From Svornostia abyssi (GTDB lineage Bacteria > Actinomycetota > Thermoleophilia > Solirubrobacterales > Solirubrobacteraceae): a stretch of 64,000 nt of DNA. The notes beneath the pieces are model-generated. The model was given only the letters and a program-made list of their open reading frames with translations, searched no databases and had not been told where the DNA came from. The translations under genes and the position numbers were made by a program. Position 1 is the first letter of the stretch; every line of letters begins with the position of its first letter. This document shows, in pieces, positions 52,157 to 60,586 of the stretch. The stretch covers positions 1,922,001 through 1,986,000 of the forward strand of contig CP088295.1 in assembly GCA_024666565.1 (NCBI GenBank), in the 5' to 3' direction.

Positions 52157-52720
52157 TCAGTCGACGACGTCGAGCGTCTCGGGGGCCTTGCACAGCGTCT
52201 GCGCCCAGGGCTCGGCGAGCTCGAACGCGTCCATCGCGCCGAGGACGTTCAGCAGCATGCCCGTGGCGAAGAACGCGTCGAGCTGCTCGTCGCTGGCGCC
52301 GGCCTGTGTGCGGACGTACTCGACGAGGGATCCGAAGCCGCGGCGCATCTCGGCCTGCAGCTCGGGGTCGGACACCGCCGCGGCGTGGCCCTGCAGCTGG
52401 ACCTTCAGCAGGTCGCGGTCGGTCTGGATGAGCTCGACGTACGCGGTGCCCATGGCGTCCAGCGGGTCCTCGCCGGCGGCGCGCGCCTGGGTGGCGGCGG
52501 CGGCGAACGTCGCCTGGATCTGCGTGTGCGTGCGCTGCATGAGCGCGATGGCGAGGTCGTTCTTCGTCGGGAAGAGGCGGAAGAGGTACGCGTGTGAGAT
52601 GCCTGCGGCCTTCGCGACCGCCGTGGTCGGCGCGTGCAGGCCTCGCTCGGCGAAGACGTGCATAGCGGCCTCGAGGACCTCCTCGCGACGGGCTTCGGCG
52701 GTGGAGAGCGTGCGTGCCAC
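52157..52720 (-). CDS. TetR-family transcriptional regulator
   Basis: This encodes 187 residues from GTG 52720. The HTH is typical: RREEVLEAAMHVFAERGLHA, TTAVAKAAGISHAYLFRLFP and TKNDLAIALM. The C-terminal ligand domain is all-helical (QTDRDLLKVQLQGHAAAVSD). It likely represses its own gene and the exporter. Matching dyads lie before each of them. Confidence 0.9.
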   Translation of the reverse strand: MARTLSTAEARREEVLEAAMHVFAERGLHAPTTAVAKAAGISHAYLFRLFPTKNDLAIALMQRTHTQIQATFAAAATQARAAGEDPLDAMGTAYVELIQTDRDLLKVQLQGHAAAVSDPELQAEMRRGFGSLVEYVRTQAGASDEQLDAFFATGMLLNVLGAMDAFELAEPWAQTLCKAPETLDVVD

Positions 52721-52724
52721 AGGT

Positions 52725-52740
52725 GTGAGTGTGCACTCAC
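52725..52740. promoter_or_regulatory. TetR autoregulatory operator
   Basis: GTGAGTG-TG-CACTCAC, a perfect 7-bp dyad, lies 5 bases upstream of the TetR start codon. It shares its half-site with 52121-52136. Confidence 0.75.
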
Positions 52741-52752
52741 TCTCACGACTTG

Positions 52753-53359
52753 TCAAGCGGCGGGCAGCCGAACCGCCCCGGCGGGCAGCACCTGGGCCAG
52801 CGCCTCGGCCAGCTCCCGCAGTGGGCCGGGCGCGATCTCGCCGAACCGCAGTCGGCGCCGGCGCGTCCGGGCGCGCACCCGCAGTTCGCCCTGGCGCCGG
52901 ACCCGCCCGGTCCGCGCCACGACCTCGTCGACTTCGGCGAGGCGCAGCGCCCGCACACGGTCGGCGATCGCGTCGTCGCGCAGCCACACCAGCCGCTTGT
53001 CGGTGACGCACAGCCGCACCTCGTGGCTGTCCCCGCTCGCCGCCCAGGCCACCGCGAGCACCCGCTCTCCCTCGTCGAGCGCCGCGACGAGTTCCAGTCC
53101 CAGCGCCGCCCGGACGTCGTCGCCGAGCCACCAGCCCGGCGCGCGGAGAGGGCGGGCGCGGCGCGACGGCTCCTCGTCGCCGACGGGCCGCTCGGGCCGC
53201 CGCGTAGGCCTCGTTCAGCCGCTGCATCCGCGTCGCCGCGTCGTCGCCCGCGTGGTCGGGATGGTGGCGCTTGGCCAGCTCGCGGTACGCGCGCGCCAGC
53301 TCCTCGTCGGTCGCATCCGGTGTCAGCCCGAGCACAGCGTGCGGATCCACACGCCTCAT
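52753..53359 (-). CDS. J-domain (DnaJ-like) protein, +1 shift
   Basis: About 202 residues are encoded once corrected. From ATG 53359 a J domain is evident (DPHAVLGLTPDATDEELARA, YRELAKRHHPDHAGDDAA with the HPD motif, LNEAYAAAR). The frame then breaks near 53190-53210. The continuation EEPSRRARPLRAPGWWLGDD, VRLCVTDKRLVWLRDDAIAD and RRLRFGEIAPGPLREL runs to the stop at 52753 and looks like a PH-like domain. The HPD motif means it can stimulate a DnaK-type chaperone. Confidence 0.65.
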
Positions 53360-53467
53360 TGTGCCCCACGGCTGGACCTCGGTCGTTTGTCCAGCTTGAG
53401 ATTGCCGTGCCGTCAGTCTGGGGAATACCTGCACGTCGCCTGACCGCTGCCTCGTGCTTGACGACCG

Positions 53468-55478
53468 ATGATCACCGCGCCAGCATCTGAGTCGGACCCC
53501 GTCACGGAGGACCTCCGCGTGAACAGGTCGCGAGCGGTACGCCGCTTCGCCGTCGCCTACCGGGCGGCCGTACCAGCCGCCCTGGTCCTCCTTGTCCTCA
53601 ACGCGGTGCTCGGCCCCGCCGACGGGCGTCTCGGCGTGGCGATCGACGTGGTCTTCATGGGCCTCCTGGCGGCGGCGGCGTGCGCCACGGCGCTTCGCGC
53701 CCGCGCGGGTCCGTCCCCGGTCGCGTGGGGCCTGGCGACCGTCGGCCTGACGCTGTGGGCGGCGGCCGAGCTGGTCTACCGCGTCTTCGAGTCCGACCCG
53801 ACGGCCTACTACCCGCTGACGACCCAGTTCCTGCTCGCCGGCGCCTTCGCGTGCGCCTACGGCACGCTCGTGCTCCTCGCCCGGGAGCGCATCCAGCGGT
53901 TCGACCCGATCCTGGCGCTCGACGGCGCGCTCGCCGGGCTCACGGCCGCCGCGGTCGTCGCCGTGTGGCTGCTGCCCGACGGCGCGGAGGGGGCGCAGCC
54001 GGGCGTCGCGCCGCTGCTGGCCGCGCTCGGCGGCCTGTGGTTCGTCATCTGCGTCCTGGGCCTCACGGGCTGGCGGCCGGGGTGGGCGTGGGGGCTCATC
54101 ACGCTGGGCATCGCGCTGAACGTGATCGGGGACGCGGCCCTGGTGCAGCTCCTCGATGCGGGGGAGTGGCAGCGTGGCGCGATCGCCGATCCGCTCCTCG
54201 TGTCGGGCGCGGCGCTGCTCGGCATGGCGGCGCTGCTGCCGCTGCGTCCCGCCGAGCGCCTCGCCGACGGGCCGCGCCGGCTGCCGATCCCGCTGGGCTG
54301 CGGGGCCGTCGCACTGGTGCTGCTCATGGTGGCCGCGCTGGACGAACTCGGCCTTGCCGCCACGCTGCTCACGGCGGGGGCCCTGGGCGTCACGCTCGTG
54401 CGCATGAGCGTGGCGCTGGAACTCGTCGAGCGGACACGGTCCGAGGCGCGCACGGACCCGCTCACGAAGCTCGGCAACCGCCGCCCGGCTGCTCGACGAC
54501 CTCGAGGTCCGGCTCGCTGACGCCGGCGCCGTCGAGCCGTTCACGCTCGCGCTGTTCGACCTCGACGGGTTCAAGGCCTACAACGACCGTTTCGGGCATC
54601 TCGGCGGCGACGCCCTGCTCGAGCGGCTCGCGGGGCGCCTCGCCGCTGCGGTGGTTCCCGGGCGGGCGTTCCGGATGGGCGGCGACGAGTTCTGCGCGGT
54701 GATCGACGGGGACGCGGAGACCGCGCGTGCGGTGTTGTCCCGCGCGCGCTCGGCGCTCGTCGAACGCGGCGACGGCTTCCTCATCACCGCGTCGTGCGGC
54801 ACCGTGCACTGCCCGGAGGAGGCGTGGACGCCGACGACCGCGCTGCAGCTCGCCGACACCCGGATGTACGCGGACAAGGAGACGGCCGACCGCACGCCGG
54901 TCACGCTGCCCGACGGGGTGACGCATCGCAGGCGCCCGGCGGTCGCCGATCCGCTGCGTGATGTCGGGCCGATCGCGGCGGATGTCGCCCGCCGGCTGGG
55001 CCTGGACGACGACGAGGTCCGCCGCATCACCCGCGCCGCGGAGCTGCGCGACATCGGCAAGATCGCGGTCCCGGAGGAGATCCTCCACAAGCCGGGGCGC
55101 CTTGACGACGACGAGCTGCGGATCGTCCGCCAGCACACCGTCATCGGCGAGCGCATCCTGCGCGTCGCGCCCGCGCTCTCGGAGCTCGCGCCGCTCGTGC
55201 GCGCCAGCCACGAGCGCTTCGACGGCGACGGCTACCCGGACGGGCTGCGCGGCGAGGAGATCCCGCTCGGCGGCCGGATCGTGGCGGTCTGCGACGCGTA
55301 CCACGCGATGGTCCACCGGGCCGCGCACCACGAGGCGCGCGCGCCGCTGGAGGCGCTGCGCGAGCTGCGCGCCGGGGCGGGCACGCAGTTCGATCCGCGC
55401 GTGGTCTCCGCGTTCGGCGTTGCGCTGCGCGAGCGGATGAGCGTGGAGGCCGCCCTCTCCGGTCAGCGGGTCCGGTAG
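53468..55478 (+). CDS. membrane GGDEF/HD-GYP protein, +1 shift at a CCC run
   Basis: About 670 residues are encoded once one C of 54484-54486 is removed. Residues 20-310 have about eight hydrophobic segments. A diguanylate cyclase domain follows (DPLTKLGNRR, FDLDGFKAYNDRFGHLGGD, RMGGDEF intact). The C-terminal HD-GYP domain has RDIGKIAVPEEILHKPGRL, where the HD histidine is replaced by Arg, but HERFDGDGYPDGL and ICDAYHAM-like VCDAYHAM are kept. It probably makes c-di-GMP. The phosphodiesterase part may be impaired or serve as a sensor. Confidence 0.8.
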
Positions 55479-56039
55479 GCCTTCGCCGCGACGACCATCG
55501 CCGCGATGAACGCCCCGGCGGTGCCGAGTGCCTCGTCGCCGAGCGTGTCCTCGTACGCCGTGTCGAGCTCGGTCCCGTTGCGGATGAAGGCGTAGTACTC
55601 CCCGATCTCCCAGAGGATCGCGAGCGTCGCGCCGATCCCGGTGACCGCGACGGCGAGCGCCCACTGCGGCGCGATGGCGCTGCGGGTCAGCAGCAGGCCG
55701 ATGCCGCCGCTGAGCAGCGCCCAGTTGACGAGGTGGTTGGCGTCGTCCCACCACACGACGGTGTCGTAGAGATCGAGCGTGTTCCCGGTCACGTCGACGA
55801 GGAACGGCGCCATGATCAGCGCGATGCCCGCCCACGGCAACGGCTCGGTGCCGCCCCGCCGGGCGGCGGACGACCCACCACACGGCGGGCACCGCGAGCA
55901 TCATGAGCGGGTAGAGCGCGAGCCGCCCGGCGAAGGCCTTGCCGTCGAACTGCGGCAGCCCGCTCGCCAGGGTGCCGACGAGCAGCTGGACGAGGGTCAG
56001 CCCGAAGATGGTCCAGGCGGCGAGGAAGCTCCGTGACAC
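55463..56039 (-). CDS. DUF2238/YjdF-like membrane protein, +1 shift
   Basis: About 192 residues are encoded from GTG 56039 once one base of the CCCC at 55854-55857 is removed. Several hydrophobic segments are present (SFLAAWTIFGLTLVQLLVGT, LYPLMMLAVPAVWWVV, IALIMAPFLVDVTGN). The YjdF-like block YDTVVWWDDANHLVNWALLS and AILWEIGEYYAFIRNG follows, with conserved acidic and His residues in the membrane. The function is unknown. Its 3' end overlaps the GGDEF gene end by 16 bases. Confidence 0.65.
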
Positions 56040-56083
56040 GGCGGCGAGTCTCCCGGCCGCGGTGGACGAGTAGTCTTCGGTGC

Positions 56084-56356
56084 GGACCGTGCTAGGCGGG
56101 GAGGTAGCGGTGCCCTGTATTCGCAATCCGCTCTAGCGAGGCTGAATTCCCCGTCGAGGGACCCGGCCTCGGGGTCAGCCCGTCGGCATGACGTTGATGG
56201 CTGCAGGGTCCCGCGCGGTGTCGGCCCGTGAACCAGGTCAGGTCCGGAAGGAAGCAGCCTTAAGCGGTCACCGGCAGGCGCAGCGGGTCCCCTGCACCGG
56301 AGTCACTGTTGGCGCAAGCGCCCGGGACTGGTGTTTCGACGCGGGGTGCACGGTCC
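56084..56356 (+). ncRNA. ffs: signal recognition particle RNA, large (Alu-containing) type
   Basis: The Alu-domain block GGGGAGGTAGCGGTGCCCTG and CGCAATCCGCTCTAGCGAGG is followed at 56225-56260 by the universal Ffh-binding hairpin with GGTCAGGTCCGGAAGGAAGC. The two ends pair: GGACCGTGC at 56084 with GCACGGTCC at 56348. The length of about 273 bases matches the long bacterial SRP RNA. TAGTCT 8 bases upstream may be the -10 box. Confidence 0.9.
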
Positions 56357-56444
56357 ACTTTGTAACGTCGTCGGGAGGTCGGAGCTTGCGACGACCGGAC
56401 GCCGAAACCTCCTTCTCCGACGATCCAACCTGTACGTTTGCGGC

Positions 56445-57368
56445 ATGGGCTGGGGGAGAACTGCGTGGCGGGCCGCTGTGGGGACGATCGTCCTGCTGGC
56501 CTGCGCGCCGGCGGCACACGCTGCGACGAGCCTGCCGTCGTGTCCGCAGACCGGCGCGAAGCGCACGCTCGTCCGCGAATCCGGCCAGCTCGAGTCGGCC
56601 GCGTTCGACGCCGCCGGGCGGCTTGTCTACACGAACATCGCGCGGCGCCAGCTCCGCGGCCTCGACGCACCGGGCGCGCCGACCCGCGCCATCGCGGTGG
56701 GGATCGACGGGCCCGGCGGCCTGGCGCTCGAGCCGGGCGGCACGATGCTTGTGGGCGCGGGCAGCGGCGCGGGCGCGGTGTTTGCACCGCGGTTCGGGTT
56801 CGCCCGCCTCCTGCGCGTCGACCTCGCGACCGGTGAGAAGTCGGTGTACGCCCGCGGCCTGTCGATGGCCAACGGCGTGGTGCGCGCCGCCGACGGGACG
56901 GTCTACGCGTCCGACGACCTCGCGCTGAGCCTTGACCGGATCACCCCGGACGGGAAGGTGCAGCGCGGCTGGTACCGCACGACAGACACGAACGGCCTGG
57001 CGCTCTCGGCCGACGGCCGCACGCTGTTTGCCAACCGGTCCTTCGGCAGCACCCGCGTGATGGCGATCGACACGGCCACCGGCGCGTCCCGGACGTACGC
57101 GCGCCCGCCGGGGTCGCTGTCGTGGGCGCTGTTCGACGACCTCGACATCGATGCGGCCGGCCGCCTGTACGTGGCGGTCTACCTCGCCGGGGAGGTCTGG
57201 CGGATCGAGACGGACGGCTCGATGTGCGCGCTCGCCCGCGGGCTGGTGGCGCCCGCGGGGATCACGGTCGGTGCGTCCGGTGCCGGCTTCTCGGCGCGCA
57301 GCGTGTTCGTCACGACACACGCTGGGTCGCTGGTGGAGATCCCGGACGCGGTGCCGCCGGCCGCCTGA
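56445..57368 (+). CDS. exported SMP-30/gluconolactonase-like beta-propeller protein
   Basis: This encodes 307 residues from ATG 56445. The signal peptide is AWRAAVGTIVLLACAPAAHA. The mature part has the repeated SMP-30/NHL pattern: GIDGPGGLALEPGGTMLVG, SMANGVVRAADGTVYASDD, TDTNGLALSADGRTLFANR and FDDLDIDAAGRLYVAVYLAG. This matches the six-bladed propeller of lactone hydrolases and strictosidine-synthase-like proteins. The Asn and Asp residues that bind calcium in the family are present. The substrate is unknown. Confidence 0.75.
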   Translation: MGWGRTAWRAAVGTIVLLACAPAAHAATSLPSCPQTGAKRTLVRESGQLESAAFDAAGRLVYTNIARRQLRGLDAPGAPTRAIAVGIDGPGGLALEPGGTMLVGAGSGAGAVFAPRFGFARLLRVDLATGEKSVYARGLSMANGVVRAADGTVYASDDLALSLDRITPDGKVQRGWYRTTDTNGLALSADGRTLFANRSFGSTRVMAIDTATGASRTYARPPGSLSWALFDDLDIDAAGRLYVAVYLAGEVWRIETDGSMCALARGLVAPAGITVGASGAGFSARSVFVTTHAGSLVEIPDAVPPAA

Positions 57369-57909
57369 CGGGCCGCGGGCCGCGCATGCGCAGTACGAGC
57401 AGCGGGACGATCACCGCGGTGCTCACGCCGACGAACGCGAGCATCCACGTGCTCTGGCCGTCGGTCCCTGCACCGATGGTGTGGGCGACGCCGAGCACCC
57501 ACACGAGCAGCGTCGCCCGGTGCAGGGAGCGCCAGCGCTTCGCGCCGATCCTCTTGCGGAAGTAGAAGGACAGGCCGAGCAGCACCGCCAGCCAGCCCGC
57601 GATGATCCCCAGGCCGGTGAAGACCGGCCGGTACTCCATCGCGAACGGCACGACGACGCCCGCGGGACCCGGGTTCAGCCACGGGTCCCCGAGGAGGGTG
57701 ATGCCGTGGACGGCGATCGCGAGCAGGCCGGCGAGCGCCGTCTGCTCGTGGATGCCCATGAGCGCCTTCGCCATGCCGGGGCGGCGGGAGACCTTCCCGG
57801 CCATCATGAGCCCGATCGCGACCGAGACGGTCACGCACAGCAGGGCGACGATGCCGGAGGCCCGGGACGCGAGCCACCAGCCGTATTCCAGGGGGGCGGG
57901 GCCGTTCAT
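57310..57909 (-). CDS. ferric-reductase-like heme membrane protein
   Basis: This encodes 199 residues with five to six hydrophobic segments and transmembrane histidines (GIHEQTALAGLLAIAVHGIT, RSLHRATLLVWVLGVAHTIG) spaced for two b-type hemes, as in ferric-reductase-like and MsrQ proteins. The start overlaps the ApbE gene by 4 bases. It probably passes electrons across the membrane together with a flavin carrier. Its 3' end overlaps the convergent SMP-30-like gene by 59 bases. Confidence 0.75.
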   Translation of the reverse strand: MNGPAPLEYGWWLASRASGIVALLCVTVSVAIGLMMAGKVSRRPGMAKALMGIHEQTALAGLLAIAVHGITLLGDPWLNPGPAGVVVPFAMEYRPVFTGLGIIAGWLAVLLGLSFYFRKRIGAKRWRSLHRATLLVWVLGVAHTIGAGTDGQSTWMLAFVGVSTAVIVPLLVLRMRGPRPVRRPAAPRPGSPPATQRVS

Positions 57910-58850
57910 GCCAGGGCCTCCTCAACGGCTGAGATGGGCAGCCGGCCGACGTGCTCGACCCGGCCGCTGTCGTGGACGAGGACGCCGCCCTGCAGGCGCA
58001 GGAGCGCGCGGGCTCCCTCGGGGCCCCGCAGCAAGGCGGTCTTCGCGAGCGTCTCCGCGGTGAGCACGGTGCCGGCGATGGCGGTCACCTGGGCGAGCCC
58101 GGTCCAGGCCGGCTGGCCGGTGGCGGGATCGAGCAGGTGATGGGCGACACCGCCGTCGGCGCCGGTCCAGCGGCGGGCGTGGATGCCGGAGGTCGCCACG
58201 GCGCCGTCGGGCAGCCGCAGGGTGACGAGGTGCGGGTTGCCGGGCCCGGCCACGTGGACCTCCTGCGTGTCGCTGGTCCCGCCCACGCGCAGGTCGCCGC
58301 CGCAGTCGACGAGCCAGCGCGGGGCGCCTTCGAGCGCCTCGGCCGCGAGGTCGGCGGCGTAGCCCTTGCCGGTCCCGCCGAGGTCCAGACGGACACCGGG
58401 CGGCCGGGAGATCGTGCCGGCGATGTCGTCGACGCGCACGTCCATCCACGCGCCCGAGGGATCGGCCTGCGCGCTGCGCGTCGAGCGCCCCGAGCGCGGG
58501 GGGAGCGGCTTGGCGTCGCGCGCGGCGCCGGCCATCGACTGGGTGTAGCCGGCGCGCTCGAGGGCGCCGAGCAGCGTGGGGTCGACGAGGCCGTCGCTGT
58601 GCCGGGCCGCCCAGAGCGCCGCGCGGACCGCGCCCCGCAGGAGCGCGGACGCCGGGACCTCGGTGCGCGGGTCGGCGTTCAGCTGGGACAGCTCGGAGTC
58701 GGGCCGGAAGCGCGACAGGTGCCGCTCGACCCGGCGGATCACCGCCAGCGCACGCTGGGTGCGCGGTTCGGCGCCGGGACCGGTGCACGCGATGCGCACG
58801 TCGGTGCCCAGCGCGGCGAGGTGGCGTTCGACGACGGGTTCAGGAGGCAC
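57906..58850 (-). CDS. apbE: FAD:protein FMN transferase (ApbE)
   Basis: This encodes 314 residues from GTG 58850. The family signatures are LGTDVRI at the start, HLSRFRPDSELSQLNA, VRLDLGGTGKGYAADLAAEA, WLVDCGGDLRVGG and TGADGGVAHHLLDPATGQPA, with the Mg-binding region near VTAIAGTVLTAETLAKTALL. ApbE attaches FMN to threonines of electron-transfer proteins. No signal peptide is evident. It is coupled to the heme membrane protein, forming a flavin-based electron-transfer module. Confidence 0.85.
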   Translation of the reverse strand: MPPEPVVERHLAALGTDVRIACTGPGAEPRTQRALAVIRRVERHLSRFRPDSELSQLNADPRTEVPASALLRGAVRAALWAARHSDGLVDPTLLGALERAGYTQSMAGAARDAKPLPPRSGRSTRSAQADPSGAWMDVRVDDIAGTISRPPGVRLDLGGTGKGYAADLAAEALEGAPRWLVDCGGDLRVGGTSDTQEVHVAGPGNPHLVTLRLPDGAVATSGIHARRWTGADGGVAHHLLDPATGQPAWTGLAQVTAIAGTVLTAETLAKTALLRGPEGARALLRLQGGVLVHDSGRVEHVGRLPISAVEEALA

Positions 58851-59271
58851 GAGACACCGCCGGAGCGGGGGTCGGGGCGGGCGCCGGTGCCGGGGCAGGC
58901 GCCGCGGCGGGGGCGGGGGCGGGGGCCGGGGCGCTCTGCGCCGGGGCGACGTAGGTGGGCGCGGCCGTGGCCGCCGCGGGCGCGGATGCGACCGGGGTGG
59001 CGGATGCCGCCGGGGCCGACGGCTTGGGCGCGGGCACGACATGGGTCACGACGCGCTTCTGCTCGATGCGGCGCACGACGATCTCCGGCGGGCGCGTTGC
59101 GGCGACCTGGGCGGCCGGCGCCTTGGCGGCGCCGAGCGCCGGGTCGTCGCCGGCGCGCACCTGGAACGCGAGGCCGGCCAGCGCGACGCAGAACGCGCCC
59201 GTCACGGCGGTCCAGACCGGCAGCGCGCCGATCGGGCGGACGGGACGGCGCTTGGGGGCGGGGTCAGTCAT
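58840..59271 (-). CDS. membrane-anchored Ala/Pro-rich protein
   Basis: This encodes 143 residues. A basic lead (MTDPAPKRRPVRPIG) and one transmembrane helix (ALPVWTAVTGAFCVALAGLA) precede an Ala/Pro-rich extracellular stalk with APAPAPA repeats. It overlaps ApbE by 11 bases and the acidic-tail gene by 8, so all are co-translated. It may be a spacer or scaffold for the flavin module. Confidence 0.6.
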   Translation of the reverse strand: MTDPAPKRRPVRPIGALPVWTAVTGAFCVALAGLAFQVRAGDDPALGAAKAPAAQVAATRPPEIVVRRIEQKRVVTHVVPAPKPSAPAASATPVASAPAAATAAPTYVAPAQSAPAPAPAPAAAPAPAPAPAPTPAPAVSRAS

Positions 59272-59729
59272 CGTCGCCGCCACGGTCGTCGTCGGTCTCG
59301 TAGGCGTCGTCGCCACCCTCGTAGGCGTCGTCGGCGCCCTCGTCCCTGTCGTCTTCGCCCTCGTAGGCGTCGTCGTCGCGTGCGACGGGGGTCTGCTGCA
59401 CCGCGGGCACGGGGGCGGGCGTCGCGCTGCGCTGTACCGACGCGCGCTGGGCGGTCGGCGGGGCAGCCGGGGCGGAGGACGCCGCGGGGGGCCGGGCTCG
59501 CGGTGCCCGAGGAGGAGTTGCCGCTTGACGTCTTCGGGCGCTCGCGCTTGGTGACGTGCACGGTGGTCTTGACGACCTCGGTGCGCACCTGCGGCGTCGC
59601 CGCGGCGACGGGTGCCACGGTCTTCGTCGTGGACGCCGTGTCGCCGCCGGCCGCCATGGCGACCGCGGCGAGCGCGCCGAGTCCGGCGACGGTGCCGGCT
59701 GCGGCGAGCATGCGGGTGGTGATCTGCAT
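59264..59729 (-). CDS. exported protein with acidic DDDAYEG-type tail, +1 shift
   Basis: About 155 residues are encoded once one base of the 6-base run 59486-59491 is removed. The signal peptide is MQITTRMLAAAGTVAGLGAL. The middle is Val/Thr and Lys-rich (RTEVVKTTVHVTKRERPKTS). The tail has repeats of ADDAYEGGDDAYETDDD, strongly acidic and metal-binding in character. It is first in the operon with the Ala/Pro protein, ApbE and the heme protein, and divergent from the response regulator. Confidence 0.6.
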
Positions 59730-59863
59730 GGTGGTCTCCTCGAACGTCGGGGGGAATGCTGCGACGCACCGTGACGGCCGGCCCCGCAAGGGCCTGGCAA
59801 GCGCGGGTAAAGCCTTGGCAAAGGCTGCGCGGGTCGGCCTCCGGCAGGGGTACGCTCGCCTCC

Positions 59864-60586
59864 GTGACCGGCCCGGGACCCCGCATCCTGCTCGTCGAGG
59901 ACGAGGTCTCGATCGCCGAGCCGTTCGCGCGGGTCCTCGCCCGTGAGGGCTTCGTCCCCACCGTCGCCGGGACTGCCGCGGAGGCGCTCGACGCGTTCGA
60001 GCGGGTCGCGCCCGATCTCGTCCTGCTGGACCTCACACTGCCCGACGGGGACGGGCGCGACATCTGCCGCGAGCTGCGCAGCCGCTCGGACGTGCCGGTG
60101 ATCATGGTCACCGCGCGCGGCACGGAGGTCGACCGCATCGTGGGCCTTGAGCTCGGGGCCGACGACTACGTCGTCAAGCCCTTCTCCGGCGGCGAGGTCG
60201 TCGCGCGCATCCGCGCCGTGCTGCGGCGCACGGGCCGCGGGGGAGGGACGCCCGAGGGTGAGGCGACGCTCGTGGTCGGTCCCGTCACCCTCGACCCTGC
60301 CGCGCGCCGCGCCCACCTCGACGGGGCCGAACTGGACCTCACCCGCAAGGAGTTCGATCTCCTGACCGAGCTCATGCGCCACGCCGGCGCGGTCGTGACG
60401 CGCGAGGACCTCATGGCGCGCGTGTGGGACGAGAACTGGTTCGGCTCGACGAAGACGCTCGACGTCCACATCGGCTGGCTGCGGCGCAAGCTGGGGGACG
60501 ACCCGGCGGCACCGCGGCTCATCCACACGGTCCGCGGCGTCGGCTTTCGCTTCACCGCGCCCGAGGAGCTGGACCCGTCGGCCTGA
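59864..60586 (+). CDS. OmpR-family response regulator
   Basis: This encodes 240 residues from GTG 59864. The receiver domain has acidic pair VEDE, phosphorylation site D56 in DLVLLDLTLPDG, T in VTARG and K in VVKPFSGGE. The C-terminal winged helix is DLTRKEFDLLTELMRHAGAV and KTLDVHIGWLRRKLGDD. It probably controls the divergent flavin/acidic-protein operon, together with its kinase just downstream. Confidence 0.9.
   Translation: MTGPGPRILLVEDEVSIAEPFARVLAREGFVPTVAGTAAEALDAFERVAPDLVLLDLTLPDGDGRDICRELRSRSDVPVIMVTARGTEVDRIVGLELGADDYVVKPFSGGEVVARIRAVLRRTGRGGGTPEGEATLVVGPVTLDPAARRAHLDGAELDLTRKEFDLLTELMRHAGAVVTREDLMARVWDENWFGSTKTLDVHIGWLRRKLGDDPAAPRLIHTVRGVGFRFTAPEELDPSA

Noticed and set aside
52157..54574. 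Single 805-codon minus-strand frame covering the TetR and J-domain genes
   Set aside because: The TetR and J-domain segments are joined by low-complexity Arg/Gly sequence in this frame. A separate TetR start with its own operator, and a shifted J-domain continuation, explain it better.
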